Assembly (NCBI GenBank): GCA_900546065.1
Contig: URBK01000011.1
Span: 1-64,000, forward strand
Length of the DNA: 64,000 nt
Direction of reading: 5' to 3'
DNA from: an uncultured Alistipes sp.
GTDB lineage: Bacteria > Bacteroidota > Bacteroidia > Bacteroidales > Rikenellaceae
Shown here: piece after piece, positions 53,518-61,861 of the stretch
Position numbering within the stretch: position 1 is the first letter of the stretch
Layout: each line of letters opens with the position of its first letter
Notes under the pieces: model-generated
The model's database searches: none
Seen by the model: only the letters and a program-made list of their open reading frames with translations
Told to the model about the DNA's origin: nothing
Translations under genes and position numbers: made by a program

Positions 53518-54675
53518 ATGTACGTACAATCAATCCTCGACACCGATCTCTACAAGTTCACCACGTCGTACGCCTATTTCAAGCTCTTCCCTCAGGCCGA
53601 GGGAACATTCGTCTTCCATGACCGCGACGATACGGTCTACGACCAGAATTTTGTGGATGACCTGCGTCGGGCTTTCGACGAGTTGGGCCGCCTCGCCCTC
53701 ACCGACGAGGAGTTCGACTACATGGTAGCCAACTGCCGCTTCATCCCGCAGAACTACTTCGAGTGGCTACGCGGCTTCCGCTTCGACCCCAAACGCATCT
53801 CTACGTGGATCGACGAGCACGGACACCTCCACATCGAAGCCTCGGACTTCATGTACAAGGTGACCCTCTACGAGATCGCCGTGCTCACAACGGTCTCGGC
53901 GCTGCGCAACAGCACCCACGCGGCCGACATGAGCGGAGTGATGACGCGCCTGAAGGAGAAGATCGCCCTCTCGAATGCCGAGCACCTCCTCTTCTCGGAC
54001 TTCGGCACGCGTCGCCGCTTCTCGTTCGAGGTGCACCGCGCCGTCATGGAGTACATACGTCGCGAGGCCCGATACTGCGCCGGCACGTCGAACTGCTATC
54101 TGGCCATGAAGCTCGGGATGAAGATGATAGGCACCTATCCCCACGAACTGCCCATGTTCATCGCCGCCGTCAACGGAGGCCCGCGTCAGGCAAACTATCT
54201 GGCCATGGAGCATTGGGTCAACGTATATGACGGTTACCTCGGCATAGCCCTTACGGACAGCTTCGGCTCGGAGGTCTTCTTCAAGAACTTCTCGAAGAAG
54301 CACGCCTCGCTCTTCGACGGCGTGCGTCAGGATTCGGGCGACCCGCTGCGTTTCATCGACATGGCCGTGGCCCGCTACCGCGAACTCGGCATCGACCCCA
54401 TGACCAAGACCATCATCTTCAGCGACGCGCTCGACTTCCCCCGCGCCGCCGAGATACAGAAGGCGTGCGAGGGGCGCATACGCTGCTCGTTCGGTATCGG
54501 CACCAACATCACCAACGACACGGGTTACCCGCCATGCAATATCGTGATGAAGCTCTCGACTTGCCGCATGAACGACAAACAGCAGACCCGCAAGTGCGTG
54601 AAGCTCTCCGACGTGGAGGGCAAGGCCATGGGCGACCCCGCCGAGATCGAACTCTACCGCCGCCTGCTCGAATAA
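53518..54675 (+). CDS. pncB: Nicotinate phosphoribosyltransferase
   Basis: A 385-residue PncB that makes nicotinate mononucleotide from nicotinate and PRPP, with ATP hydrolysis. It opens with the family signature SILDTDLYKFTTSYAYFKLFPQAEGTFVFHDR. GTSNCYLAMKLGMKMIGTYPHELPM carries the active-site His and phosphate contacts. FDGVRQDSGDPLRF and SFGIGTNITNDTGYPPCNIVMKL form the PRPP/nucleotide site. Length matches bacterial type I enzymes. Its product is the same nucleotide as that of the CinA family, so the two neighbours converge on one NAD precursor. A terminator follows at 54781-54813. Confidence 0.95.
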   Translation: MYVQSILDTDLYKFTTSYAYFKLFPQAEGTFVFHDRDDTVYDQNFVDDLRRAFDELGRLALTDEEFDYMVANCRFIPQNYFEWLRGFRFDPKRISTWIDEHGHLHIEASDFMYKVTLYEIAVLTTVSALRNSTHAADMSGVMTRLKEKIALSNAEHLLFSDFGTRRRFSFEVHRAVMEYIRREARYCAGTSNCYLAMKLGMKMIGTYPHELPMFIAAVNGGPRQANYLAMEHWVNVYDGYLGIALTDSFGSEVFFKNFSKKHASLFDGVRQDSGDPLRFIDMAVARYRELGIDPMTKTIIFSDALDFPRAAEIQKACEGRIRCSFGIGTNITNDTGYPPCNIVMKLSTCRMNDKQQTRKCVKLSDVEGKAMGDPAEIELYRRLLE

Positions 54676-54780
54676 CATCCATTGGGGCCTCAAAGGCAGA
54701 CGATCAATCGAACGGACATTTTCATTTACCGGAAAGATCGCTGCCGCACCCTCATAAATACGTAATACACAAAGACTTTA

Positions 54781-54813
54781 AGCAACACCTCGCAATACGT
54801 GGTGTCGCTTTTT
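54781..54813 (+). terminator. Terminator of the cinA-pncB unit
   Basis: AGCAACACC pairs with GGTGTCGCT (one A-C mismatch) around an 11-nt loop and is followed by five T. Confidence 0.75.
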
Positions 54814-54835
54814 CATTTATCCGCACTATTATGTA

Positions 54836-54866
54836 TTGCATAATAATTATTAATTTCATATATTTG
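54836..54866 (+). promoter_or_regulatory. Promoter of the S41 protease gene, with palindrome
   Basis: TTG (54836-54838), a 20 bp spacer and TATATTTG (54859-54866). An inverted repeat, ATTATG-TATTG-CATAAT (54828-54844), covers the -33 element and may be an operator. Confidence 0.75.
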
Positions 54867-54901
54867 CAATACAAGGAAGCAATCATTAAACACTACCAAC
54901 A

Positions 54902-56542
54902 ATGAAAAGAGCTTTACGCACAACGATTCTTGCTGTGGCCATCATGTCGTTCACGTTAACGGCAAGCGCACAGCAGGCGCCCGAGCAGCGTGATTCGCTG
55001 CTGGCCGACTTCGACCTCTTCATCGAATATGTCGAGGCCACGCACCCCGACCCATACACCCCCATGGGCGGCCGTCCATACTTTGCGCGCCGCGCCCAGC
55101 AGATGAGGGAGCGGATCACGGCCGAGCCGATGACTAAAGACCAGTATATCGAGATGTTGTCGGACATGCTCACCGAGCTGCACGACGGCCATACGTGGAT
55201 CCGCACAGCCACCTCGAAGCCTGATGTCGAAGGGCGCGTCGGGATGTATCTGCGCGCCCTGCCCGACGGCGTGATATTCAACCTGCTGCCGCAATCGCAA
55301 TGGCAATATCTCGGCATGCGGCTCAAGGCTGTGGACGGAGTGCCGGCAGACAAGATCATCGATGCCGCCGAGGCGCGTTACGGCTGCGAGAACCGTTCGA
55401 GCGCAATGGCCAAGCTGTGCAATACCGCCACCTATCTCTCCACATACGCACGCGCCCTGCCCGAGCTGCGCGACAGCCTCACCATCACCGTAAGCGACGC
55501 CCAAGGTGCCGACCACACATTCTCGATGCCCGTTATGCAGCAATCGCAATGGCAGTCGTTCCTGAGAGACACGGCGTTCGTATCGCTGCCGCACGACAAG
55601 CGGTTCGATGCGGGCAATCTGGAGTACCGCACCATAGATTGCGGCGACAAACAGGTGATGTATATGCGCATAGCGGGGATCTACGGACGCGAGTGTTTCG
55701 AGTACATGCACCGTAACGGGATGCCCGGCTGGCAGGACAACCTCGCCTACTTCTACAACAGATTCATGTCGGAGCCCATGCCCGACGATCCGGAGGAGGC
55801 CATACGCCGCACGCCCGCCTTTTCGGAGCGCTTTGCCGAGATGCTCTCCGAGATGAAGCGTGACGGCACCGAGACCCTTATCATAGACCTGCGCAACAAC
55901 GGCGGCGGCTGGACACCCATAACCTTGGCCACGATATACATGCTCTACGGCGACGACTACCTCACCACCTCCATGGGCACGACAACGGCCCGACGAATAT
56001 CGCCCCTCTATCTCGAGAAGGTGAACATGACGCTCGAAGAGTTCAACCGCAGCAACGGCACGACGCTGCGCATGGGAGACTACATATTCTACGAGGACGG
56101 CGGCGACAACACCTCGGTGGACATAAAGCAGGTACGCAGGAATTTCATCGACAACGCGATGACGGCATCGGCCAAACTGCTGCGCAAACTCAACGGCAAA
56201 CCTCTCTACCGCCCCGCACAGGTATATGTCGTCACCGACGGCAACACCTTCAGCGCCGCCTTCCACTACGCCTTCTTCCTCCGCCGCATGGGAGCCAAGG
56301 TCGTAGGTCTGCCGTCGGGACAGGCCCCCAACACATATATGGAGCAGACGCTCTTCAAGCTGCCGCGCACGGGTATCGAGGGGCAGATCTCGAACTGCCT
56401 GCAACTCTTCCTGCCACCCGAGGACCCGCGCGCCAAGACCTTCACGCCCGACATAGTCTTCACACCCGAGCAGTATGCCTCGTGCGGTTGGGACGACAAC
56501 GCCGAGCTAATATTGCTGCTGCAACAGATAGCCGCCGAATAG
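54902..56542 (+). CDS. Exported S41-family peptidase
   Basis: A 546-residue protein with a signal peptide (MKRALRTTILAVAIMSFTLTASA) and a C-terminal tail-specific-protease-like domain. TELHDGHTWI is the typical N-terminal cap motif of S41 proteins, TLIIDLRNNGGGWT the beta strand before the oxyanion region, and VVTDGNTFSAAFHYA contains the nucleophilic Ser. No PDZ domain is evident between them; residues about 110-230 are a beta-rich insert. Such proteins process periplasmic or secreted substrates, and the specific target is unknown. It has its own promoter and terminators at 56551-56582 and 56667-56716. Confidence 0.88.
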   Translation: MKRALRTTILAVAIMSFTLTASAQQAPEQRDSLLADFDLFIEYVEATHPDPYTPMGGRPYFARRAQQMRERITAEPMTKDQYIEMLSDMLTELHDGHTWIRTATSKPDVEGRVGMYLRALPDGVIFNLLPQSQWQYLGMRLKAVDGVPADKIIDAAEARYGCENRSSAMAKLCNTATYLSTYARALPELRDSLTITVSDAQGADHTFSMPVMQQSQWQSFLRDTAFVSLPHDKRFDAGNLEYRTIDCGDKQVMYMRIAGIYGRECFEYMHRNGMPGWQDNLAYFYNRFMSEPMPDDPEEAIRRTPAFSERFAEMLSEMKRDGTETLIIDLRNNGGGWTPITLATIYMLYGDDYLTTSMGTTTARRISPLYLEKVNMTLEEFNRSNGTTLRMGDYIFYEDGGDNTSVDIKQVRRNFIDNAMTASAKLLRKLNGKPLYRPAQVYVVTDGNTFSAAFHYAFFLRRMGAKVVGLPSGQAPNTYMEQTLFKLPRTGIEGQISNCLQLFLPPEDPRAKTFTPDIVFTPEQYASCGWDDNAELILLLQQIAAE

Positions 56543-56550
56543 CCTATCTT

Positions 56551-56582
56551 GGCCGCACGGAGCGCAGTCTTCCTGTGCGGCC
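56551..56582 (+). terminator. First hairpin after the S41 gene
   Basis: GGCCGCAC and its exact inverse flank a 16-nt loop, 9 nt after the stop; no T run follows. Confidence 0.5.
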
Positions 56583-56666
56583 GTATTTCGCCTACGCCGG
56601 ACAATATATGACCTCTGCGGCATGTCCATACGAGCCATGAAAAGGCCCCGAGGCAAAGAAAATATC

Positions 56667-56716
56667 ATCCCCGCAGACTCCGCAACGCGAAAAAGAGTCG
56701 GCGGGGATTGATTTTT
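56667..56716 (+). terminator. Second terminator after the S41 gene
   Basis: ATCCCCGCAGACTC pairs with GAGTCGGCGGGGAT (one mismatch) around a 14-nt loop, then TGATTTTT. It overlaps the -33 region of the rpmB promoter. Confidence 0.75.
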
Positions 56717-56737
56717 GGTAAAAAATGTTTATCTTTG
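56708..56737 (+). promoter_or_regulatory. Promoter of rpmB-rpmG-DUF4295
   Basis: TTG (56708-56710), a 19 bp spacer and TATCTTTG (56730-56737). Confidence 0.75.
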
Positions 56738-56782
56738 CGCACCCTTATTGCGAGGGGAAGCTATTAAAAACACAACGAAACG

Positions 56783-57016
56783 ATGAAAGTTTGCGAAATT
56801 ACAGGTAAGAGCTCGGTGATTGGCAACAATGTCTCTCACTCGAACCGCAAGACCAAGCGCAAGTTCAATCCCAACTTGAAAACCAAGCGCTTCTGGTCGG
56901 AGGAAGAGGGCCGTTGGCTTACCCTGAAGGTAACCGCCGCCGGTATGAAAACTATCAACAAGAAGGGTCTCGCAGCCGCTATGAAGGAGGCCGCTGCCCC
57001 CAAGAACGTCTACTAA
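56783..57016 (+). CDS. rpmB: 50S ribosomal protein L28
   Basis: A 77-residue L28 of the large ribosomal subunit. [31 protein letters not shown] is the standard N-terminus, and the C-terminal [18 protein letters not shown] closes the fold. It starts a three-gene unit with rpmG (14 nt gap) and a DUF4295 gene, an order typical of Bacteroidota. Confidence 0.97.
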   Translation: MKVCEITGKSSVIGNNVSHSNRKTKRKFNPNLKTKRFWSEEEGRWLTLKVTAAGMKTINKKGLAAAMKEAAAPKNVY

Positions 57017-57030
57017 AACCTCATTGACAA

Positions 57031-57213
57031 ATGGCAAAGAAAGGTAACAGAGTGCAGGTGATTCTCGAGTGCACCGAGCAGAAGGAGAGCGGTGTGGCAG
57101 GAATGTCGCGCTACATCACCACCAAGAACAAGAAGAACACCCCCGACCGTCTGGAGCGTCGCAAGTACAATCCGTATCTGAAGAGGGTAACCGTACATCG
57201 TGAAATCAAGTAA
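57031..57213 (+). CDS. rpmG: 50S ribosomal protein L33
   Basis: A 60-residue L33. [11 protein letters not shown] and [33 protein letters not shown] are the family hallmarks. Only one Cys is present, so this is the zinc-free form. It lies between rpmB and the DUF4295 gene. Confidence 0.97.
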   Translation: MAKKGNRVQVILECTEQKESGVAGMSRYITTKNKKNTPDRLERRKYNPYLKRVTVHREIK

Positions 57214-57227
57214 ATCTATTCTGAACT

Positions 57228-57383
57228 ATGGCAAAGAAAGTCGTCGCCACCCTTAAAACGGGTACAAACAAGAAGTACACCAAGTGTATCAAGATGGTGA
57301 AGTCGGAGAAGACGGGCGCTTACGTGTTCAAGGAGCAGAGCCTTCTCGAGGATGCCGACATCAAGGCATATTTCGCCAACTAA
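57228..57383 (+). CDS. DUF4295 small basic protein
   Basis: A 51-residue basic protein, MAKKVVATLKTGTNKK at the start and AYVFKEQSLLEDADIKAYFAN at the end. It matches the DUF4295 family, which is found downstream of rpmG across Bacteroidota. Its position in a ribosomal-protein unit, its basic N-terminal half and its size suggest a ribosome-associated protein, but no function is established to my knowledge. It starts 14 nt after the rpmG stop and is followed by the terminator at 57413-57446. Confidence 0.9.
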   Translation: MAKKVVATLKTGTNKKYTKCIKMVKSEKTGAYVFKEQSLLEDADIKAYFAN

Positions 57384-57412
57384 TCACCATTGCATTAGAC
57401 ACGGCGTCTAAT

Positions 57413-57446
57413 ACAAAAGGCGTCTCCCGCGGGAGGCGCCTTTTGT
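57413..57446 (+). terminator. Terminator of the rpmB-rpmG-DUF4295 unit
   Basis: A 16-bp stem (one G-U pair) from ACAAAAGGCG to its inverse, ending in TTTTGT. Confidence 0.85.
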
Positions 57447-57583
57447 GTTGCACGGCACCCTCCCAGCGGCCCCCATCCGATTCATCCCCCTTCCCCGGCT
57501 CCGCACGCCGCATATCACACCTTGGCACCGCCCGCACGCCGCATATACTCTCCGCCACATCAGCGTCACTCCACATCCGCCAG

Positions 57584-57667
57584 CGCGCCGCACAGCATAA
57601 ACAGCGCACTCCACAACATACGTCCCGCGCCGCACCGTATAAACAGTCCACTCCACGACATGCGCCC
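57584..57667. repeat. Two tandem copies of a 42-bp repeat upstream of ftsY
   Basis: Units 57584-57625 and 57626-57667 both start CGCGCCGCAC and share ATAAACAG, CACTCCAC and ACAT blocks at the same offsets. A third start (CGCGCCGTGC) at 57668 and a partial copy before 57584 (CACTCCAC) show about 2.5-3 units. The rest of 57447-57700 holds no gene. Confidence 0.8.
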
Positions 57668-57681
57668 CGCGCCGTGCAGCC

Positions 57682-57712
57682 TTGCGTATATTGCGGAAAA
57701 AACGTATTTTTG
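57682..57712 (+). promoter_or_regulatory. Promoter of ftsY
   Basis: TTG (57682-57684), a 20 bp spacer and TATTTTTG (57705-57712), 33 nt before the ATG and just after the repeat tract. Confidence 0.8.
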
Positions 57713-57745
57713 CAAAATATCATTCACAAGCTAAACATCAGCAAT

Positions 57746-58774
57746 ATGGGATTCTTCGATCTCTTCAAGAAAAAACAGGATAACGCCCCGGCGGCACAAC
57801 AGCCCGCGGAGCAGGCCGCCGAACAGAAACGCGAGCGCGAGGAGCTGGCCGAGGGCCTGCAGAAGACCAAGAGCGGGCTCTTCTCCAAGCTGGCGAGGGC
57901 CGTAGCAGGCCGCTCGACGGTCGACGTCGAGGTTCTGGACAATCTGGAGGAGGTGCTCATAACCTCCGACGTGGGTGTCGAGACCACCGTCAAGATAATC
58001 CGCAGCATCGAGGAGCGCATCGCCCGCGACAAATACATGAACACATCGGAACTAAACGCCATACTGCGTGACGAGATAGCCTCGCTGCTCGAGCAGTCCC
58101 ATACGTCGACCGAGGATTTCGGCATCGAGGTCAAGGAGGGCACGCCGTACGTGATGATGGTCGTGGGCGTGAACGGCGCAGGCAAGACTACCACCATCGG
58201 CAAGCTGGCGGCACAGCTCGTCAAGGCGGGCCGCAAGGTCTACATAGGCGCCGCCGACACCTTCCGCGCCGCCGCCATCGACCAGCTGGCCGTGTGGGCC
58301 GAGCGCGCGGGTGCCACGATGATACGTCAGGAGATGGGTTCTGACCCCGCATCCGTGGCATACGATACGCTCAAGTCGGCCGTGGCGAACAAGGCCGACG
58401 TGGTGTTGATCGACACGGCGGGACGCCTGCACAACAAGGTGGGACTCATGAACGAGCTGACCAAGATACGCAACGTCATGGCCAAGGTCATCCCCGACGC
58501 CCCGCACGAGGTGATGCTCGTACTCGACGGCTCGACGGGACAGAACGCCTTCGAGCAGGCGCGCGAGTTCACACGTGCGACGAAGGTGACGTCGCTCACC
58601 ATAACCAAACTCGACGGCACGGCCAAGGGAGGCGTCGTCATCGGTATCAGCGACCAGTTCCACATACCGGTACGCTACATAGGCATAGGCGAGGGTATCG
58701 ACCAGCTTCGCATGTTCGACCGCCGCGAGTTTGTCGACGCACTCTTCGGCGACAGGAACGACAATAATAAATAG
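57746..58774 (+). CDS. ftsY: Signal recognition particle receptor FtsY
   Basis: A 342-residue SRP receptor GTPase that delivers ribosome-nascent chain complexes to the Sec translocon. It begins [13 protein letters not shown], has a short Ala/Glu/Lys-rich A region (far shorter than in E. coli), an N domain helix bundle ([19 protein letters not shown]) and a G domain with [20 protein letters not shown] (P-loop), [25 protein letters not shown] and [12 protein letters not shown] longer frame upstream runs through a terminator, repeats and the ftsY promoter and is rejected. In many Bacteroidota ftsY is followed directly by rimO; here a restriction-modification pair intervenes. Confidence 0.97.
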   Translation: MGFFDLFKKKQDNAPAAQQPAEQAAEQKREREELAEGLQKTKSGLFSKLARAVAGRSTVDVEVLDNLEEVLITSDVGVETTVKIIRSIEERIARDKYMNTSELNAILRDEIASLLEQSHTSTEDFGIEVKEGTPYVMMVVGVNGAGKTTTIGKLAAQLVKAGRKVYIGAADTFRAAAIDQLAVWAERAGATMIRQEMGSDPASVAYDTLKSAVANKADVVLIDTAGRLHNKVGLMNELTKIRNVMAKVIPDAPHEVMLVLDGSTGQNAFEQAREFTRATKVTSLTITKLDGTAKGGVVIGISDQFHIPVRYIGIGEGIDQLRMFDRREFVDALFGDRNDNNK

Positions 58775-58780
58775 GCTACA

Positions 58781-59530
58781 ATGGAGGATATTTCAAAATA
58801 TCTCAATCGCATAATATGTGAAGACTGCCTTACGATTATGCGTGAAATGCCGGATAAGTCCGTCGACCTATTCGTCACTTCGCCACCATATAATCTCAAG
58901 AACTCTACGGGCAATGGTATGAAGCACAATACCAGATCGGGGAAATGGGCTAAGGCCGCTCTAAGATTTGGTTATTCCAACTATGATGACTGTATGCCTC
59001 ATGAAGAATATGTTGCATGGCAGAGAGCCTGTCTTGAGGAAATGTTTAGGTTACTAAAAGATGACGGGGCAATATTCTACAATCACAAATGGCGTGTACA
59101 AAATGGATTGTTACAAGACAGACAAGATATAGTTTCCGGATTTCCTGTAAGGCAGATTATCATATGGCGCAGAAAAGGTGGTATAAATTTTAATCCCGGT
59201 TATTTTTTACCTACATACGAGGTTATATATCTTATTGCAAAACCAAAATTCCGGTTGGTTCCAAAGGCTAATGCAGTTGGAGATGTATGGGAATTTACGC
59301 AAGAGATGAACAACTCTCACCCTGCACCATTTCCTGTTGATCTAATTAAAAGGATAATAGGATCGACAAATGCACAAATAGTATTCGACCCATTCATGGG
59401 AAGTGGCACCACAGCAATTGCAGCCATAGACCTAAACCGCAATTATATTGGGACTGAAATTTCACAACAATATTGTGATAGCGCAGAGGCTCGCATTAAA
59501 GAACACAAAGCTAACTTAACCCTGTTTTAA
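58781..59530 (+). CDS. DNA methyltransferase of a type II R-M system (probable N4-cytosine)
   Basis: A 249-residue beta-class amino-methyltransferase. Catalytic motif IV is TSPPYN (33-38), upstream of the SAM-binding motif I DPFMGSGTT (203-211), the beta-class order. The SPPY form is usual for N4-methylcytosine enzymes, and MvaI/BcnI-type nucleases travel with such enzymes, so m4C is predicted. The region between (about 90-190) should carry target recognition. It starts 6 nt after ftsY and ends 3 nt before the nuclease gene. Base use changes abruptly: 59161-59220 has about 35% GC, against well over 55% in ftsY and rimO. This marks recent acquisition. Confidence 0.9.
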   Translation: MEDISKYLNRIICEDCLTIMREMPDKSVDLFVTSPPYNLKNSTGNGMKHNTRSGKWAKAALRFGYSNYDDCMPHEEYVAWQRACLEEMFRLLKDDGAIFYNHKWRVQNGLLQDRQDIVSGFPVRQIIIWRRKGGINFNPGYFLPTYEVIYLIAKPKFRLVPKANAVGDVWEFTQEMNNSHPAPFPVDLIKRIIGSTNAQIVFDPFMGSGTTAIAAIDLNRNYIGTEISQQYCDSAEARIKEHKANLTLF

Positions 59531-59533
59531 TTT

Positions 59534-60331
59534 ATGGATACCGGCATAAAAATATATACTAAGGAATCTCTTATTGCGGAATTTCATAAGATAGCCGATA
59601 TGGGATGGGTCCCAAACGCACGCCCCGGAAATGCCGGAGGAGTAGGCAATACTTTGGAAGATCTGCTCGGAATAAAAGAAAACAATCTTCCCATTCCCAA
59701 TGCGGCAGAATGGGAACTAAAAGCCCAACGCAAGAACACATCTTCTTTAACAACATTATTTCATACAGAGCCATCTCCTCGCGCAATAAAATTTGTACCC
59801 GAGATATTTCTGAAACAATATGGATGGGCGCATAAAGAAGCCGGTAAAAGATATCCTCTAAACGAAAAAAGTTTTAGGCAAACAATTAGTGGAAATGATT
59901 TCAGCGAAAGAGGGTTTACGGTAGTTCTCGATTTTGATAATCGGAGAGTACAAATATCGTTTGATGCAAGTAAAGTAGCACAAAAGCACCACGATTGGTT
60001 GTGCGGAATAGAACAAACTGCAGGGTTGGGGCAATTAAATCCTCAACCATATTGGGGCTTTGACGATTTAGCTCACAAAGCCGGAACGAAACTATTAAAT
60101 TGTTTTTATGTTCAAGCAGAAGTAAAAAGAATTGACGGATTAGAATACTTTTTCTATAACGATGTCAAACTTTTACGTAAATTCTCTTTTGAAGGTTTTC
60201 TGTCTCAAATTAAAGCAGGCAATATTCTCGTCGACATAGATGCCCGCACAGGGCATAACCATGGTACGAAGTTTCGCATGCGACAAAATTGTATTGATAA
60301 TTTATACGAGGATGTCATAAAGATAATATAA
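59534..60331 (+). CDS. MvaI/BcnI-family restriction endonuclease
   Basis: A 265-residue protein of the MvaI/BcnI nuclease family, whose known members cut CCWGG or CCSGG. Family features are GNTLEDLLGIKENN (Glu42), the catalytic EWELKAQRK (Glu61, Lys63) and the late RTGHNHGTKFRMR segment, with TLFHTEPSPR after the active site. The position that is Asp in MvaI (about five residues before Glu61) is Asn56 here, in IPNAAEWELK; either this subfamily uses Asn or the enzyme is weakened. It is 3 nt downstream of the methyltransferase and just as AT-rich. The target CCNGG-like sequence is inferred from family only. Confidence 0.85.
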   Translation: MDTGIKIYTKESLIAEFHKIADMGWVPNARPGNAGGVGNTLEDLLGIKENNLPIPNAAEWELKAQRKNTSSLTTLFHTEPSPRAIKFVPEIFLKQYGWAHKEAGKRYPLNEKSFRQTISGNDFSERGFTVVLDFDNRRVQISFDASKVAQKHHDWLCGIEQTAGLGQLNPQPYWGFDDLAHKAGTKLLNCFYVQAEVKRIDGLEYFFYNDVKLLRKFSFEGFLSQIKAGNILVDIDARTGHNHGTKFRMRQNCIDNLYEDVIKII

Positions 60332-60344
60332 TCCCGAAAAAAAG

Positions 60345-61646
60345 GTGAAGAAGATAAACGTCATAACTCTCGGCTGTTCGAAGAATACCGTCGACAGCGA
60401 ACATCTGATGGCGCAGTTGGCCGCCGCAGGGTATGAGGTGCGCTTCGACAGCGACCGCACCGACGCCCGCACCGTCGTCATCAATACCTGCGGCTTTATC
60501 GGCGACGCCAAGAAGGAGAGCATCGACACCATCCTTTCGGCCGTGGCGGCCAAGCAGGCGGGGCGCATCGACAACCTCTTCGTCATAGGTTGTCTGAGTG
60601 AGCGCTACGCCGACGAACTGCGCACGGAGATTCCCGAGGTGGATCAATATTTCGGTGTCAGGGACTGGGCCGGCATTGCCGCCGCCCTCGGTGCACGGCA
60701 CCGCACGGAACTTGAGACGGAGCGTCTGCTCACAACACCCCGTCACTACGCCTACCTCAAGATATCCGAAGGGTGCAACTGGAAGTGCGGATACTGCGCC
60801 ATACCCCTGATCCGCGGCCCGCATGTCTCGGTGCCGATGGAAACCCTACTGGAGGAGGCACGCAAGCTCGCCGCACGTGGCGTGCGCGAGATAATGGTCA
60901 TAGCGCAGGACACTACATATTACGGCATCGACCTCTACGGCCGCCGCCGACTGGCGGAGCTGCTCACGGCCTTGTGCCGCATCGACGGCATCGAGTGGAT
61001 ACGTCTCCACTACGCCTACCCCACGGCTTTCCCCGACGATGTGATCGACGTGATGGCCTCGGAGCCCAAGATATGCAAATACCTCGACATACCATTCCAG
61101 CACATATCCGACCGCATGCTCACGGCGATGAAACGCCGCCACACCAAGGCCGACGCCTTGGCCCTCATCGAGCGGTTGCGTGAGCGTATTCCCGACATAG
61201 CGCTGCGTACAACGCTGCTCGTGGGCTACCCCACCGAGACCGAGCAGGACATGCAGGAGCTCGAACAGTTCGTGCGTGACGTACGATTCGACCGTCTCGG
61301 GGTCTTCGCCTACTCGGAGGAGGAGGGTACATACTCGGCGCGCGAGCTGCGCGACGATGTGCCCGAAGAGGAGAAACAGCGGCGTGTCGACCGCATAATG
61401 CGCCTTCAGGAGGGCATATCGCTCGAAAACAACCTCGCACGCGTCGGCCGCACGATGCGCGTGATCGTCGACTCGCGCCAAGGCGACTACTATGTTGCGC
61501 GCTCGCAGTACGACTCGCCCGAAGTGGATCAGGAGATCCTCATCCCCGCCGCGGCACACCAGCTCCGCCGCGGGCACTTCTACGACGCCCGCATCACCGC
61601 CGCCGAGGATTATGACCTCTACGGTGAGGTGGTACCCCGCCGCTGA
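60345..61646 (+). CDS. rimO: Ribosomal protein S12 methylthiotransferase
   Basis: A 433-residue RimO, which adds a methylthio group to the conserved Asp of ribosomal protein S12. The N-terminal UPF0004 domain opens KKINVITLGCSKNTVDSEHL (first auxiliary-cluster Cys), with further Cys in VINTCGF and VIGCLSERY. The radical SAM motif is CNWKCGYC (CX3CX2C). A TRAM domain ends the protein. The start is GTG, 13 nt after the nuclease stop. Base composition is again that of the host chromosome, so the foreign segment ends just before this gene. Confidence 0.95.
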   Translation: MKKINVITLGCSKNTVDSEHLMAQLAAAGYEVRFDSDRTDARTVVINTCGFIGDAKKESIDTILSAVAAKQAGRIDNLFVIGCLSERYADELRTEIPEVDQYFGVRDWAGIAAALGARHRTELETERLLTTPRHYAYLKISEGCNWKCGYCAIPLIRGPHVSVPMETLLEEARKLAARGVREIMVIAQDTTYYGIDLYGRRRLAELLTALCRIDGIEWIRLHYAYPTAFPDDVIDVMASEPKICKYLDIPFQHISDRMLTAMKRRHTKADALALIERLRERIPDIALRTTLLVGYPTETEQDMQELEQFVRDVRFDRLGVFAYSEEEGTYSARELRDDVPEEEKQRRVDRIMRLQEGISLENNLARVGRTMRVIVDSRQGDYYVARSQYDSPEVDQEILIPAAAHQLRRGHFYDARITAAEDYDLYGEVVPRR

Positions 61647-61719
61647 CAGACGGGTGGACATGGAGAGAGTATACATTACGCAATTGCATCCATAACGGCA
61701 GCTGCATAACCGGCTTCGG

Positions 61720-61759
61720 CAGCCCGCACACGTCCCGCAGTCGGGGTCGTGGCGGGCTG
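61720..61759 (+). terminator. Hairpin after rimO
   Basis: CAGCCCGC pairs with GCGGGCTG, with further CACG/CGTG pairs inside; only TTGCATTT follows, so it is a weak terminator. Confidence 0.5.
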
Positions 61760-61799
61760 TTGCATTTCGGCTCAAAAATAGCTCATACAACTTCGAAAA

Positions 61800-61831
61800 T
61801 TTGTTCCTAATATATTTTTTTACTACCTTTG
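61800..61831 (+). promoter_or_regulatory. Promoter of the coiled-coil / zapA unit
   Basis: TTTG (61800-61803), a 20 bp spacer and TACCTTTG (61824-61831), 30 nt before the ATG. Confidence 0.8.
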
Positions 61832-61861
61832 AATGTCAAAACAGCGTAGAGACCGTAACGG

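Noticed and set aside
57284..57745. Upstream extension of the ftsY frame
   Set aside because: It runs through the DUF4295 gene in another frame, a strong terminator, the 42-bp repeats and the ftsY promoter.
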